64,000 nucleotides of DNA, from positions 12,401,832 through 12,465,831 of the forward strand of contig JABAKD010000026.1 in the NCBI GenBank assembly GCA_012845835.1. Direction: 5' to 3'. The notes beneath the pieces were generated by a model. It had not been told where the DNA came from, searched no databases, and was given only the letters and a program-made list of their open reading frames with translations. Below, piece after piece: positions 38,550 through 51,749 of this stretch (position 1 is the stretch's first letter; each line of letters begins with the position of its first letter). The position numbers were made by a program, and so were the translations under genes. This DNA is from Undaria pinnatifida (taxonomy: Eukaryota; Sar; Phaeophyceae; Laminariales; Alariaceae).

Positions 38550-41114
38550 CTGTCTAAAGCGATATTACGCGAGTTGTGTTTGTTCTTGCCTCTTGCGCCT
38601 TCGCCAGTCATTCGGGTACGGATATCACCCTTGCCCTGCAATATGTTGGCCGCGTACCTGGTACTGGTGGCAAGTAAGCTAGCCCTTGTATTCCCAACGA
38701 TACAGCCAGCAGCAGTATTAAATGCATGATCGTCTTTTAAAGCGAGCATCCGTCACTCTTGAGACCGTATATCTTGCATTCCCTACCAGGTGCCAAGTGC
38801 GTACCTGGTACCTGGTACCGGCATGTGTATGCACCGTCGAAGTATATGCGAGGTAACAGGCATAGACTACCAGGGTATACTACACCTGTTGCGTGCATAT
38901 ATTTGTGAAATTTTGGTTGTGTTTTTCCCCGTACTGCTGTATAGCTTTGCACACGCCACGTTTCGCCGAAAGTCCAGAAGGATTTGTGGGTAGGGGCTGG
39001 TCCGCGGTGTGTTTTTATCGAGGTTCGGGCGCGCTGCATGCCGTGTGTCGCGCGTGGCGTGCGTTCAAACTTTGTTCGGCGTAAAGTTGGCATAATATAC
39101 TTTCCCGGGGTGTCTTTTGCGAAGTCTTACGCTTGTATGTCCGATTTTTATTGTTTTTCTTATGTTTTGCTTTGTTTTGTTCGTCACATCTCTTCGCACA
39201 CGCCAGGGTTGGCCAAAACACTTGTTTCCCTATGGAGAGGACAACTTGACGCTTTATTTTTATCCGAGGTCTAGGCCCGCTGAGTGCCGCGTGCCATGCA
39301 TGTGCCTGCCGTGTGTAATGTGAGATGAATTATTTTAGACTCAACAATATGTAGCAGTCTGGGTCCGGGTCAAAACGGCTTGGGTTCAAGTTTGAAGTTG
39401 TGGATGTTGGTTTGAGCCCCGGGGAGCGCTCGTGTTCCTTTCTTTTGTCGCTGCCATTTTTCGAATTGCCCAACGTGTTGCGTTTTATATTTTCTCAGCA
39501 TGGTGTAAGTGGCCCTCTGACTTGATTTTTGGTCTCCCCCTGTTTAGAGCGAATGCATGCGTTGATTTCATCGGGTAGTTCTTAAAATATGGCCAAACGT
39601 TCAAAATACAAAACATGCCGTAATTCGTAGTCATACAATTAGAATCGTCCGAATTTCCGGTCTGCGCGAGCACTGCTGTAAAACGTACCACAATTCTGAA
39701 GTCCCTTACTAGGAAAATCGCGCGCAACTCGGAACGTCTCCGGGGTCAGTCGTATGTGAACACCCCCGAGCCACCTGTTGTGTCTTTCAACCGTTCGCCG
39801 TACCTGCATGGTAGTATGCGGTGCGTAAGAGAAACAGCAGTACGCCATGAGTTCGTTGGTAGAAAAAGCGGCTCATGCGTACCAGTATATTTTGACTCGG
39901 ATTAAAGTTGCTTTCAATTTTGAATCCTCGCACAGGTGCATTTAACGGCACGTTATTTGCTCAGTGAGATGGTGGATGATTTCAGTTCGTTCTTGTTCCA
40001 CTCCAATAGGCACATCCCGAGGGGAAGCCTTCCCCGGCGAAAGCCGTTGCAGGCGAGAGGAGAGCCCCCCTCGGTGGAGAAGCCGCGCAGGAAGGCGCTC
40101 AGAGACGGGAGAGATCCGCCAACTAGAAACTTGTCAGATTCGCCTGAGAATTACGAGTATGATAGGTATACTTGTAGGTGGGTCGCAGCGTACCGACACA
40201 CCGCTACGCCTCCTACAGCGCATTTTTTCCCAAACTGCTTCGGAACGTTCGGAGAGGGCCAAAAAGCCATCGGAGCGATCGCCGCCGTCGCTGTTGCTGT
40301 CGCGGTGGCAAGCGCCCACGGGATGTGAAACGCGACGTGCCGCACGGCCAATGACGCATGATATGTTCGATGTGCACCTACAGTAGAGTCGCTGATGCCC
40401 CTTCCTCACTTCATGAACTCCATGCCTCACGCAAAAGCTGTCCGCTTGCAAAAGCGAAGGTTCACCCCGATGAAGGTGTTGATGTGTCTGCTCTTTCGCG
40501 TTAAAATGACATTTCCACCCATCTAATATGCATCCGACACAAGTGTACGTGCCGATGCCCATGGCTTACAGGGTATACACCGATACAATTTGTGGACCAC
40601 ACATGAAGGCACTCAACGGTTATATGGGTAGCTTGTCGGTGGAGGAGCGCCGTTAGTCGCGAGGTTTTGGCCAAAAGTGTTAAATACCCCGATGTCAGCA
40701 CGTGCAACGCGGGAGCGGCTTGAATCATACCACGAATTCTCCCGCCATTTGTCATCTCTCTTGGCCGTTTTTGGCCGACGAGGTAGATTGTCAACGGCGA
40801 TGCACGTTATTAGCGGCAATTGGGCCCGACGAGTTCATTTTTCCACGGCTTTTTTTCCCGATTGGTCCATGCCAATGAAAACATTCGGGGTTGGCGCATC
40901 AACAACAGCAATTTCCCCGTTTGGTGCATCGGCAGGCTGGTAAAGCGTAGACAGGGTTTACGTTTCAAGACCTCTACCACAGAGGTCGCGTGTTTTTGCT
41001 CCTTGCTCGGATTTTTTCATGTTTCAGGGTGGCATTTCGCTGCGGTGGGTATCCTAGTTTTGCCGCTGCCCTCGTCTTTAGAGACAATCTACGACGGATT
41101 TGGACGCGTGCTAC
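38550..41114. other. No gene accepted
   Basis: Two overlapping plus frames at 39,936-40,386 share one GC-rich stretch and neither shows a motif. A loosely duplicated Cys/Tyr-rich stretch (38,905-39,060 and 39,180-39,310) may be a degraded repeat. Heptamers cluster at 38,657 and 38,787-38,815. Confidence 0.35.
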
Positions 41115-41362
41115 GATAGAGGCGCACCGTTTTTTTTTTCTGAGGTTCTTCATTTTGGGAGCTTGGAGCTTAAGGCCTTTCCCAAAAACTGATTCGGCTA
41201 AAAAGCAAAACATGCTACCGGATGAAAAAATCTCATGGCCTAGGTACACAGCGAGAATCATGCAAAACAAATGGCCTCTTTCCGACCATGTTGGGCTAAG
41301 GAGCCCCGTCATTCAGAAACATTTCGGACGAAAAGTGCCACCTCTATCGTGGCAGGCGTGTT
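41115..41362 (+). repeat. Rep1 repeat, isolated copy
   Basis: Well-preserved copy far from the others: gaggttcttcattttggga, ttaaggcctttcccaaaaactgatt, gctaccggatgaaaaaatctcatggcctagg, ttgggctaaggagccccgtcattcagaaac, gaaaagtgccacctctatcgtggca. Its presence about 32 kb away shows that Rep1 is dispersed and not a local array. Confidence 0.75.
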
Positions 41363-44300
41363 AGTGGGGAGTGCTTTTTACAGGGCTATAAGGGTTGTAA
41401 GTAAAGGAAGGATGTATCCGTACACCGTCTATCACCCAAAATGAACACACCTTCGATAAAGCAACAAGAGCCCATGGCTTGGGGTATATCGGTGGTTAAT
41501 TTCGGGACAAGGGTGACACAATCTTCGACAACCGCATAGACCGGGGGCTCGTGCAGCGTTGGTAACGGTAGCGTGGGTGGGAACCACACCGATGCCTCTC
41601 CACCCCCAACGTTTTTTGTGGGGTTTTTCTTCTGGAGAGCGGTTTACCTGCAAGACATTTCCTGCGTGATTGTTTGTGCTCCTGGTTTATCGCCGTCTTT
41701 CACTACGCGCGCACCCCGCGAAATCATTGAGTTTAATGGCGCGTTTCTTTTGCATCCAAACGAGCACGGATAGTATAAACCAGGTCATTCAAGGTCAATC
41801 TACAGCGCGTTTGGAGGCGGACATTTGCAGGCAAAATAATGCAGCCAACTTAATTTTGTCGGGTTCATCTCTGGTCTTCCCACGCCAATATGTGCCTATC
41901 ACACGCTCAGCGAGACCGGTTGCCACGGTCCCTCCAGACAACACCAGAACAGCACTGCACAGCATGAAACGTCGGAGGTCCTCTTCGAGTCCTGCCGCCG
42001 GTTCCCCCCACCACCTCCTGGGGTTTGCGTCGGTGTAAAACACGGTACTCGCGGCGCAAACTAGACAAGACAACCAGGGCATTTGTTTCTTGCGGTAACC
42101 ATTGTGGTGGTCGAGTTCGGTTCCATGCGCGATGTAGAGAACCTTTATCTTCGCTTAAGGGGATGATCGCACCACGTAGTGTGAAGGCATCCACAAGGCA
42201 GTTTCATTGTGCACCCATTGCTTTCTGTGGAAGTGGCCACACCAGAAAGAAAACCTATCCATTCGACGCTATCATCCATATGCAAGAATGTACACGTAAG
42301 GTCCCGAAATCTGCCTCTCAAGCGGTCCTTAGGCGGCTAAAGCTCGCCCTTCATACGACTCGCAGAGCACCTTACGGCAGTTCTCGCTTGGTGCAAGCAA
42401 TGTCTGCGTGGTCGGTGAAAACCCGACATGCTCCGTCCTTGCATTGTGGGAATGCAAGGGTCATACCACTATGGTCATATGACACCCCATCCATGCAATC
42501 CGTACACGCCCCCCTTAACCCCCCCTCGAAATGGCTCCCATCTGCGCGTTGAACCTTGCACAGATCGACCGACGCAAGACCAGGACGGGGCAGGCTCGGC
42601 AATCCTCCCACGATCCGAGCAGTACTACTTGCACAAGGAATACGCCCCGGAACTGGAGCGCCGCCGCGGGACGTTACATGCGAGAGCAACGCGAAACCTC
42701 CCGGCGGAAGATTGAGCCCCGCCCTCGAACGCGGTGGATAGGCTGTTGGGTCGTGACGGTCGCGAGATGCGGCGGGGCAGGGGGGGTAGGCCGGCCGTCT
42801 CCTGGCATATTGCAAGACAGTGCTAAGGGGGCGTTTTTTTCCGGTTGGTTGTGTTTGGGTGTGAATGCGTGGTTGAGGAGTAGAAATAATGCGTTTGATC
42901 GCGCCGTATTTTTTTTTTTGGACCGTCGGTTTGGACCGTTTTGATCGTGCAGCATTCTTTTTAGGACCGTCGGTTCGGAGTCAGGCATACGTGTCGGGCG
43001 GGGAGCGATAGGCGCCTGCGGGTTGTCGAAGCTGCTGTCGGAGCGTCTGGAGCGCGCGACACCGGCTTTCTTCGCGGCGTCTGAAACTTAGGAGGAAGCT
43101 CACTGCGTGCCACGCAGTCTAGAAGGCCACACTCACTCACTCACTAGCTCGACGCAGCGCCACACCATACCACAGTTTTTTTTTTTTCCTCCACAGCTTC
43201 GGGTAAATTCCTCGCTGCCTTGCGGCAAGACCATATCTCTCGTGCCGCGGGATACTTAGCCTGGTACGCGGCCAGCGGTCAGCCTTTATAGAAGCGCACC
43301 CTGCTGTACATGGGTGTAGGTTGGTGTAGATTTCGCTCTTCTTTTTTTCGCGTTTCGCGGTGGTTGGAACGTATCCAAAACGCCGTGGTGATGCCAAGAT
43401 CTTTTTTTTTTTTTTTCACGGTGGCGTGGGCGTGGCTTCAGTTCGTGGGTTGTATTGTGATTCTGAAGTTTGCCCGCCTTGCCGACGGTAAGGAGACGAA
43501 AGTGAGGGCGTAGTATAGTACAAGGCGATAGAGCTGTCAGTCGTAGTGTTCGACGTTTTGGATGTGACGTCTAGAGATAACTTGCGGGATGGGTGGGTTA
43601 CAGGGCCATGGGTACGAGTGCTGGGGTCATTCGCCGATGGTGTCACAGGCCACCTCCCTTCCTCTTGGGGTTAGGGTTGTGTTGCCGCGGAAAGGGGTTT
43701 GTGATAGCGTAGCGGTGCATCGGGCCTGTCTGAACTCGCTCTCCATGCGTGCCAAGCTTAACATGAGCAAGTTAGGTTGCTCTTGATTTGGTCGTTTGTT
43801 GCTGGCTAGAGCTCCCGCGTGTGGTGTTTTTTAGTTTTCTCATGTAGACAGGATAACTTCGGGCGCGTTATCAGGGAGACGAGGGGTTGGAACAAGCTGA
43901 GCCCGCTCCCGTTTGAAGGCGGCGGCTCATAATTGGTGTATGTAGATAACAGTTGGTACTATAGACGAAAACCAAAACTGGCTTCAGTGCCGCACCTCCT
44001 TTGCTGTATATGTGTATTTTTTGGTGTTGTGCGTGTTTTCTTTTTTGGCCTATGGCGCGGTGCCCAGTCAGCACTAGTTGTCTCTTGGGGAGGGCAGACG
44101 CTTTGGGTGTGTTATGTTGCGGGCGATAGTGTGCTATAGTAGTTTTCGTCACCTACGTGGACGGTAGCAGTCCCTATATTCAGTGGCGGCCAGTGTGGGT
44201 GTTCCAGCCTGCTTGTAGTTTTTGGTTGGGGACATCACTGCCGCGTTTATGGCCATTCGCAAAGCGTTACCGATGGCATGTTTGTTGTGCAGTGGTGATG

Positions 44301-45042
44301 CTGGCACTAGATTGGTTGTTTTTGGTTCATTTTTTTTTTTGTTGTTAAGAGTTGGTTTAATTAAACTTGCTTCAAGTCCCTTTAGAGCAAGGCTATGGTA
44401 GGGGGTACCCCCCCCCCCCTTTTTCACAACCTGGTCTTCAGCAGTCGCACGAGTGGCTCTGCACCTCACTTGACCAAAACGCGTTAGGTGGTTAGTTTGG
44501 CGCAACCTATTAATAGCTGACCATCCCAATAAGGATTCCTATCGAAAACATATAACAGCACGAAAGAAAGCCTATAATCGCAAGGCACGGGGGGGTCACT
44601 CGCGCGAGTGACCCCGAGCCACTGCAAAGAAAATATCCCTAAAAGGGGGACCCCCCCTACACCGTAGCAATTGGTCTTGACTACCGTTTTCGCCGTTTCG
44701 GGGGGCCACAGAGTGTGAGTGCATCCTCCTTCCTCTCACCCCACTGCTGCTTGGGCTGTTTTTCTCATCACGCGACGGGTGCAGTACTCCCTGCGTTGGC
44801 CGGCTTCCGTCGAAAATGGTTTTTAGGCACACTATGAGCGCTTTCTGCGTGATATCTTTGTGTTGGTTTGTGAACGTTGGAGAGACGTGCCTAGAAACGC
44901 GAATGTCAGTACACAGATATTCGAAAACTTTAAATTATGTGGCCACGAGGATACTTCTGAAGAATTGAGGAAGTGGAATGTATGCCCAAGCCCATTCTGC
45001 ACGGATTTGTTTTATCTAAGAGCCAATCTTGGGCCACTGTTT
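41363..45042. other. No gene accepted; GC-rich decayed region 41.9-42.8 kb
   Basis: Frames of 95-175 codons occur on both strands of 41,900-42,815. On the minus strand there is a phrase VFYTDANPRRWWGEP (frame 41,795-42,082) that loosely recalls RNase H-type TDA..WG motifs, but stops break up any longer domain. Poly-T tracts at 43,170-43,188 and 43,401-43,416. Confidence 0.3.
44592..44615. repeat. Perfect 24-bp palindrome
   Basis: GGGGTCACTCGC followed by its exact reverse complement, with no loop. It lies in AT-mixed non-coding sequence; function unknown. A terminator or protein-binding site is possible. Confidence 0.7.
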
Positions 45043-45495
45043 ATGGGAAAATGAATATTGATCTTGTTTTTTCTCCAGATCTTCCCTTTCGTACCCATTT
45101 AAGTCCATTTTTCTCGTGGGAGAGCACAAAACCGGCCAATCTCTTGAAATATTCTGTTCGAGCTCTCTTCGAGCTCTCTTCCAGGGTTTTGCGGTGAACC
45201 TACACGCATTGCCACAGGGGCACAGAACCCCATTGTAAAAGCTGGATAAGATTCGTCCGAGACATCGAAAATCCCGTTGTTTTGCACACATCTGGCCAAG
45301 ATACGGAATATCAGTGTCTAAAATCAAACCCCTGTAGCAACGTATAGACTGACTCCCTGGAAAACTCTGGAAGAGAGCTCAATTTATTTTAAAGAGAATG
45401 GCCGGTTTTGAGATCTTTGCGAGGGATATCAACTCAGTCTTAAATAGGTAGGAAAGGGGAAGACCTGGAGAAAAAACAAGATCAATAGGCTATCC
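45043..45495. mobile_element. Foldback (inverted-repeat) element, ~140-bp arms
   Basis: Left arm ~45,048-45,195 and right arm ~45,350-45,490 are imperfect reverse complements over their length: tattgatcttgttttttctcc, ga.cttcccttt, aaaaccggcca.tctctt and gctctcttccag.gtttt recur in mirrored order around a ~155-bp spacer. A Rep4 copy starts just to its right. Transcripts would fold into a long hairpin. Confidence 0.7.
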
Positions 45496-45506
45496 ATTTT
45501 TCTCCA

Positions 45507-45701
45507 TTGTTGTTGTTGTTGTTCTCACATTAACTCGCATAATCAAGTCCGTGGTCACAGGACAGGCTCCAGTCACTCTGGAGCTGAGGAATACCCCAGG
45601 GAAAACACACACACAACCCAAGGTGGTACACGCATATATCACAGCTGACGCAATTTATGCCTCCACCAGAAACATATAAAAGTGAAATCGGGAGTCAGTC
45701 T
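45507..45701 (-). repeat. Rep4 (TTG/CAA-tailed repeat), copy 2
   Basis: Reading on the minus strand: agactgactcccgatttcac, tatgtttctggtggaggcat, ttgcgtcagctgtgatatatgcg, gtaccaccttgggttgt, ccctggggtattcctcagctcc, gagtgactggagcctgtcctgtgacc, ttgattatgcgagttaatgt, then a (CAA)n tail. The simple-repeat tail suggests a retroposed SINE-like unit, but no Pol III boxes were seen. Confidence 0.75.
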
Positions 45702-46257
45702 CCATAAACAGCAGTGGCCTTATCGAAGAGCCTTTTGCCCTGTATTTCCTGATTTTCTTTGGTTGGTTTGCCTGTTTTTTTCGCTAGTTCCCTCAAAGAA
45801 GTATGCGAAGCGCCCCTGATTTTGGTTCTGCTAAATCTGCTGGTTTATGTTTTGTGGCCCGATTTTCGAAGTTGTTACCAGCTTTTTTTTTTTAACGAAA
45901 ACGAGAGGAAAAGCAGGAAAACCTCAACTCTTCGGTAAGATTAGTCCTACAACCTGATACTATTTTCACAGCGGCAGTGGTGTTGACACTCACAACCGTT
46001 GGAGGGGACTATCATACGGTTGCGATTATTTTCTGGTAAATAAAGTGAAACATGAGCTGTATCCCTGCAACATACCAGTAGCACGTTGTTTGGGCTACGT
46101 TGACAAGTGCCCGAGTACGGTGCGTTGTCGGTGTTTTTGTTTTTTTCGCGGATAAGGATCAGGAAAAATATTCCACTCAGCACGCACTGCACGCGGTGAT
46201 TCTGCTGTTGCTGCTGCTGTAGAGGCAACGCCTGTAAACGAGAACGGGGCTAAACAA

Positions 46258-46524
46258 ATGTCGAGAGGCGTGCGCAGCGACCCCGCCGAGGGTCGGAGCA
46301 AACAGGGCAGCGATGAAAGTGAACACCAGAGAAGAAGGGAGACGGCCAATAAGAGAAAACAAAGGATCATTGAGGAGGTGGTGGAGAGGCTTCAGCAACA
46401 GACCGGGCTCTTCCAGCTCAACACTCTACAAGCATGTCATTGCTTCCCTATGCCCCGTGACGCTCTCGATAGCCTTCTCGCCACACAGCGGTTGGGCTGC
46501 ATCAGCAATGGGCTATATAGTTAA
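46258..46524 (+). CDS. Hypothetical short charged ORF
   Basis: ATG at 46,258, 88 aa. The first ~55 residues are strongly charged and helix-prone (ESEHQRRRETANKRKQRI then IEEVVERLQQQ), suggesting a coiled coil or basic region. No family recognised and no upstream signal seen. It may be an exon of a larger gene or chance. Confidence 0.2.
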   Translation: MSRGVRSDPAEGRSKQGSDESEHQRRRETANKRKQRIIEEVVERLQQQTGLFQLNTLQACHCFPMPRDALDSLLATQRLGCISNGLYS

Positions 46525-47589
46525 AGTATATCCCTGGTGAATAGTTGGCAGTAGCAGTAGTAGGTCTGCCTTGGATATGAATACCATAGTGCTATATCTG
46601 GTATTCGCGGCATCCGCAGCGCTGCGGCGGCTGGTTTTTGGCAAAACTTAATTGTGCGTCCACTTTTTAATGAACATGAGAGTGCGAGGCTGCACCCATT
46701 TGTTTATTTTTTGCTGCATATGCCAAAAGCGCCCCGTCAAGGGGGGATACTAAATGGGGCTGGTATTCTGAGTCCGTACGGTTAATATGTGCAACGCAGG
46801 TGCCTGTTGGCTAGTGTCTAGAAAACGCAAGTAGTTCTCGGTGGCTAAAACAGGGAACATCAAAATAAGAATTTGCGCGTTCTCGTTCCACGACAATAAG
46901 AAAGTCAGCCTGGGCCTGAAGTTTCAGGCTTATTTTGTCGGAGGACCGTTTTCTGCTGCATAGAGTGCTAATTTCACAAGCAGCAGTCAGAGTGCTTCAT
47001 CACGACCACGCCAGGAGCAGCGCAACTGCAGGGTGTACAACGGACACGAAAAAGGGTGCTCAATAGACACAAAACAATCTGTTCGAGACTATTGATCGTT
47101 GTAGTACTACTGTTGCTACAGAACTGCGGCAGCTGGTCATACTGTTGTGCATAGGCTCTGCGCGCCATTTTTACTTCTACGGGCCACAGTGTAGGTGCGA
47201 GTGTCAAGCGGAAGTTTTCCGGGTGGCGCATATACCTGGGGGGTGTCACATGGAGACAGACCTCTACCTCGAATTTGTATTTGGGGGTATCAGATGGAAC
47301 TAACTGTGTGATGGAGGATACCAATAATTGAATCCACCCCCTGGGATCAGCAATCACGGATACAACACCACAACAAGCAGTGCGGTATCCAGCACCGAAA
47401 TGTACAACCCTGATCTATACCACCACAGCATCCCGCATAGTCTATATGTTAGATGTCGCCGACAACCTGTGCCGCTAGATGCCCATTGCTGTATCGCTGT
47501 CCGCACTTACAGGTGGACTTAAGTTTATGTGTCGCCGCATTTTTTCGAGGGATGTATGTCATTTTACATTTTTGAGGACATGATAGTCG

Positions 47590-48460
47590 CGAATATTTCC
47601 GTGGCAAGCCGCGGCTGCCACGGCGGCACGAAGCAGTCAATGCCGCGGCAAGCCGCGGCGATGCCTGCTGTTACTCACTGTCTGCCGCGGAATTCCCGCG
47701 GTTGCCGCTGCAATCCGCGACAGTGTCCATGACAATCCACGGCACTATTTGCAACGGTTGTCCACGGCAATGTCCACGGTCACACCCATGGCCATGTTCA
47801 CGGCACGCCACGGCTATGTTCACAGCACGACACGGCTATGTCCGCGGGAAAGGGCAATGTACGCGGCAATGTCCAGGGCAATGTCCGCGGCAATGTCCAC
47901 GTCAATTTATGGGGGCAATGTATGCAACGCATAAGGAGAACAGCATTGGTGTGAGTCCTGACAACGTCGGTTACTCCACCGGAGAGGGTATTGTTACCAC
48001 CCACCTGCGATGTTGGCAAGGATAATTGTGGTCACCACCCTTCCCGTCCCAAAGGCCGCATTTGGTGGTCCCGGAAACATGTACGAGGTATACGGGACGT
48101 CCGTTTCTATACGATACTACCAGGCACTGTATAAATACCATACAACAAGTGTAAAATTGCAATGCCTTAAAACTTCGGAATCGATGTTTCAGTGATGATC
48201 ACCATTGCGGCTATGTAGCATTGGCTGGTGATCCTAACGTTCAGGCGTTGAAATCATTGCCGCGGAAATAGCCGCCGCGGACAATGCCGCGGACATTGCC
48301 GCGGAACTTGCCGCAGACATCACCTTAGGCATTGCCGTGGACATTGCCGTGGACATGGCCGCGGACATTGACACGGACATGACCGCGGACACGACCGTGG
48401 CAATCCGTGGCAATACCCGCGTGTTGTCACACGAACATGTCCGCGGCTATCCGCGAAAAA
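47590..48460. repeat. Giant inverted pair of CCGCGG/ATGTCC minisatellite arms
   Basis: Left arm (47,590-47,925) is a degenerate ~12-bp repeat reading gcaatgtccgcg / gccacggc. Right arm (about 48,258-48,460) reads the reverse complement (cgcggacattgc / gccgtggacatt). The arms face each other across a ~330-bp spacer with two divergent short segments. Frames rich in MSTAMS-type repeats are artefacts. Confidence 0.75.
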
Positions 48461-48469
48461 GCATGTAAA

Positions 48470-51400
48470 AACCCTTGGTTTTTTCGAACGCAGCCCGTAG
48501 CTCTCAAATCAAGTGGGGATGATTGATTGCACAAATCCTATAACAGCAGCAGAAACAGCGGCACATGTTGCTCTTGGTCGGTAGAAGACTTCGTCCGTCT
48601 CCGTCACGACGGGCACTACTGCAGTATTTTCTGGCTTTTGTTGCAGTCCGTTACGATAATTTTATGCTCACCATGGTGCATACCAGTCTCGGGTACACTA
48701 CAACTCGTATATAGACTACTCATTCAACAACGAACGGTAGGCGCGAGGCGCGCGAGGGATTCCACTTTGATGCCAACAACAACGAACGCGTTGACCTCGA
48801 ACGTCCATGTGCAGTACACACATACCACAATCACATTCAAGATTGATGATGCCTGGCACACAATAAAACAAAATCACACGCAATATTCGTGAGGCGCGTA
48901 CTCTGCATGCAATATACCTGGTAACCATATTCGATATTGATGCCTTGGACCTCGTACACAACAGACACATGCGGTGGTCGTGAGGCGGGCACTGCACATG
49001 ACGAGCGTGCAGCAGTGACACAACTACATAGTCTAGTCTATAGTCTAATATTTATTTAGCAGATAATACAACAAGGTGTACTCTACTAACTGCTGTAGTG
49101 CCGCGATCGCCCACTCCTACGCAAAGTACATAGACTAGACTAGACTAGTTCAGTAGTATCGCGTATAGACTAGCCCAACAGACAACAGCATGTATGTGGT
49201 GTATTCGTTCTACTATCGAGCACCATACCCTATACTGACTCTGACACCGAGGGTCTTCGTAGGGCAGCTGGTCTGGAGGGATGGCGGGCGGGGGGGGGGT
49301 TGCTACAACAACAACAACAACAAACAAACGGCGATGTATTGCATATTTATTCGTTTCTCATTGACTACGAATATATAGACTATAGCTGGTGTCGAGAAAC
49401 GCAATGCGCTGCGAGCCGATATCCCGTAACTTCTATAGTGTCCGGGAGCGCGCGTTTTGTTATATACGAGGACACAGCAACCAGCGCGACTCGCAGCGAG
49501 ACCCGACAACCTTCTAAATTACAGCACGACATCTCGAAACTCGACAACAAACAGACACGTTTGACGAAGGCAGCAGGCGGGAATAAAAGATCGCACAACA
49601 ACACGTGACACTTCGAAACGGCATAGGTCACGCCGCATGTGACATGTCTATATCCAAAACATATTTTTCTTTTGGTACTAACTGTCTTGTGAACAGAGGA
49701 AATAAATCATCATCAGGTTAGACATGATATAATATCGTTCGTATAATGCGAGTATATCTTTTAATCTTTTCCGGACAAGTCCCATTCTATATACTTTCAA
49801 CATGTTCGTGACACTATCGACACAAAAATAACGCCATTAAAATTCAATATCAATGTTTAAACGTATTTTACATTTAACACCACAGCAGTGGTGCGATCTC
49901 TGGGGTCTCCAGTTTCGTTTTTCTCAGGTTTTCCTCCAGTTTCCCGTTTATTCTCGTACATCTTCTGTGCTGTTCTCCGATTACCGAATTACTTACTGGT
50001 TGGCGCAGACCCATCCGCCAAAACCTAAAAACACACAGCAGTTGTTGACAGCTGCGCTCGGTACTCCGCCACCCTGCACGCGCTCAGGCTGCCCTCATTC
50101 CGCTTCTGCCTGCGACTATCATCCCCCCCTCCTGCCCTGCCGTCATTGCGAATTCGTGAAGCGCTGTGTGCGGAATCGCGTGGAGGCCTATACGCCCTCT
50201 CGTGTTTTATTACACAGCCAGCCAGACATCTACGAGCACAGCATAAAATAGCCAGGGCTTTTGGAGTGTACGTACCGGATTTGCACACTGCTGCTGCTGC
50301 TGCGCTGGTGGGCGTTCGGTTGGAGGGCAAAGGTTTGCCGTTTGGGCACCCCTGCACGGTGGTACTGCGAGTGAGTGCTATCTCAGAGGTGAGACGATCG
50401 CGGAGGGCAACGAGCCACTAGAGTTGGCCAAGAACTTTTTGGCATGAAACAATAATTGGAGGAGCAAACTCCGATCAACACTACGTATCACCTACAAATA
50501 AACACCACAAAGTTCGAGTCAAGTTCGAATATCTAACTAAGTCAAACGCAGGTGAAGGTCGCAGTCCACCTGTTCTTTGTATCGGGCATGCTCAAGACCC
50601 AACAATCTACAGGCAGTCGGAGACCGCCATCACTTAGCGTTATCGTGCATAGCTCGAGGCAATTCCTCAGCGCACGCGCGGAGTTCGAACGGTTCCCGTA
50701 GCAGCAACATCTTACATAACCTGCATATGTACCAATACGTCGGGTATACATGGTATAGTCGGGCACGTGTGGTAAAATGACCACAACATATAAATGACTA
50801 ACCAGTGCATGCACTCAGACCAACATTTTGTTTCTGTCGCAATGCTGCATACATGTAAATGCCAACCACTGTTGCTGTCCACATAGTACCCGCCCCTGCC
50901 TTTCCTCTGTGAGGAGATAGCAGAGGCGGTTTGTCGACTTTTAGCTGGCCGACTAAAAGGAGAGAGATGGCGGGTGGAGGGTGGCGGTATTCCCATGTCG
51001 AGAGCGGCCATCCTGTGGGCCTATACAGCAGTACGACAAGAAGTTGGAAAAAGTATCAACTAATGTTTTTTATACTTGACATTTAGTATTTGTATAGTCT
51101 AGAGTAGTAAAGATTTAAAAGTGCCCCCGCGATGCAGCCCTCTGAAAGATGAAACATGCGACTGCTCCTTCATACACCTCTCTTTAGTCTCTACGTCTTT
51201 ATGGTAACAACCAGCGGCACCCGCGCCACCACCACCCACACAAGCATGCAAAAGCGAGATCCGAGTGGGTGGATGCTGTTGGCTGTTGGTATCTCGGGCT
51301 AGTAGAGGCGGCATGCCGACTGTGGCCAGCAGTGTTGCTCGGCACCGCCATGAAAATGATGATGGTCGTCGTGGTGGTGTTTTCTTTTCAGCAAGTAAAT

Positions 51401-51749
51401 TATACCTGTATCTCTCGCGCTCGGCATTTTTTGTGTTATTTTCTGATTTTTTAGTTTGTCTATTTTGGTGTGTCGATGCAATCTCGAGACCAGCGATGCT
51501 GCTGCCGCTGTGCTGCCGCTGCTGTTGGCTGTGACCGTTGCACCCTGTATCATATAAACACTGCAGGCTAGTGAAGTACCACGTACTTCTACCAAGCCCG
51601 TCCAACTACATCGGAAAATCACACAATCACGCTGCTACTATACCAACCACGCACTCGTACGTACTTACAGCTTTGATTCAAGACCTTGTGGCGTGGATAG
51701 CCGTGGCCGTAGTGTTTCTGTCGAAGCTTTACCCTCCCCACCTACAGTT
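48470..51749. other. No gene accepted
   Basis: Frames up to 168 codons, none with a recognised domain. A 132-aa plus frame with ATG at 49,853 (MFKRILHLTPQQWCDLWG...) is Cys-rich at its end and uncharacterised. Confidence 0.3.
49024..49170. repeat. Short TAGTCTA/TAGACTA repeats
   Basis: Clustered copies of tagtctagtctatagtct and tatagactagactagactagt in both orientations; low-complexity, possibly hairpin-forming. Confidence 0.5.

Noticed and set aside
41795..42194. RNase H domain of a retroelement (phrase TDANPRRWWGEP)
   Set aside because: Only one weak motif, in a frame with stops on both sides and no neighbouring RT or integrase.
42025..42552. A 175-codon plus-strand gene
   Set aside because: Competing frames of similar size lie on the opposite strand; composition is GC-driven and no domain is recognisable.
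47702..48025. Repeat-containing ORFs rich in Met/Ser/Thr or Arg/Gln/Cys/Pro
   Set aside because: Frames of the CCGCGG/ATGTCC minisatellite.
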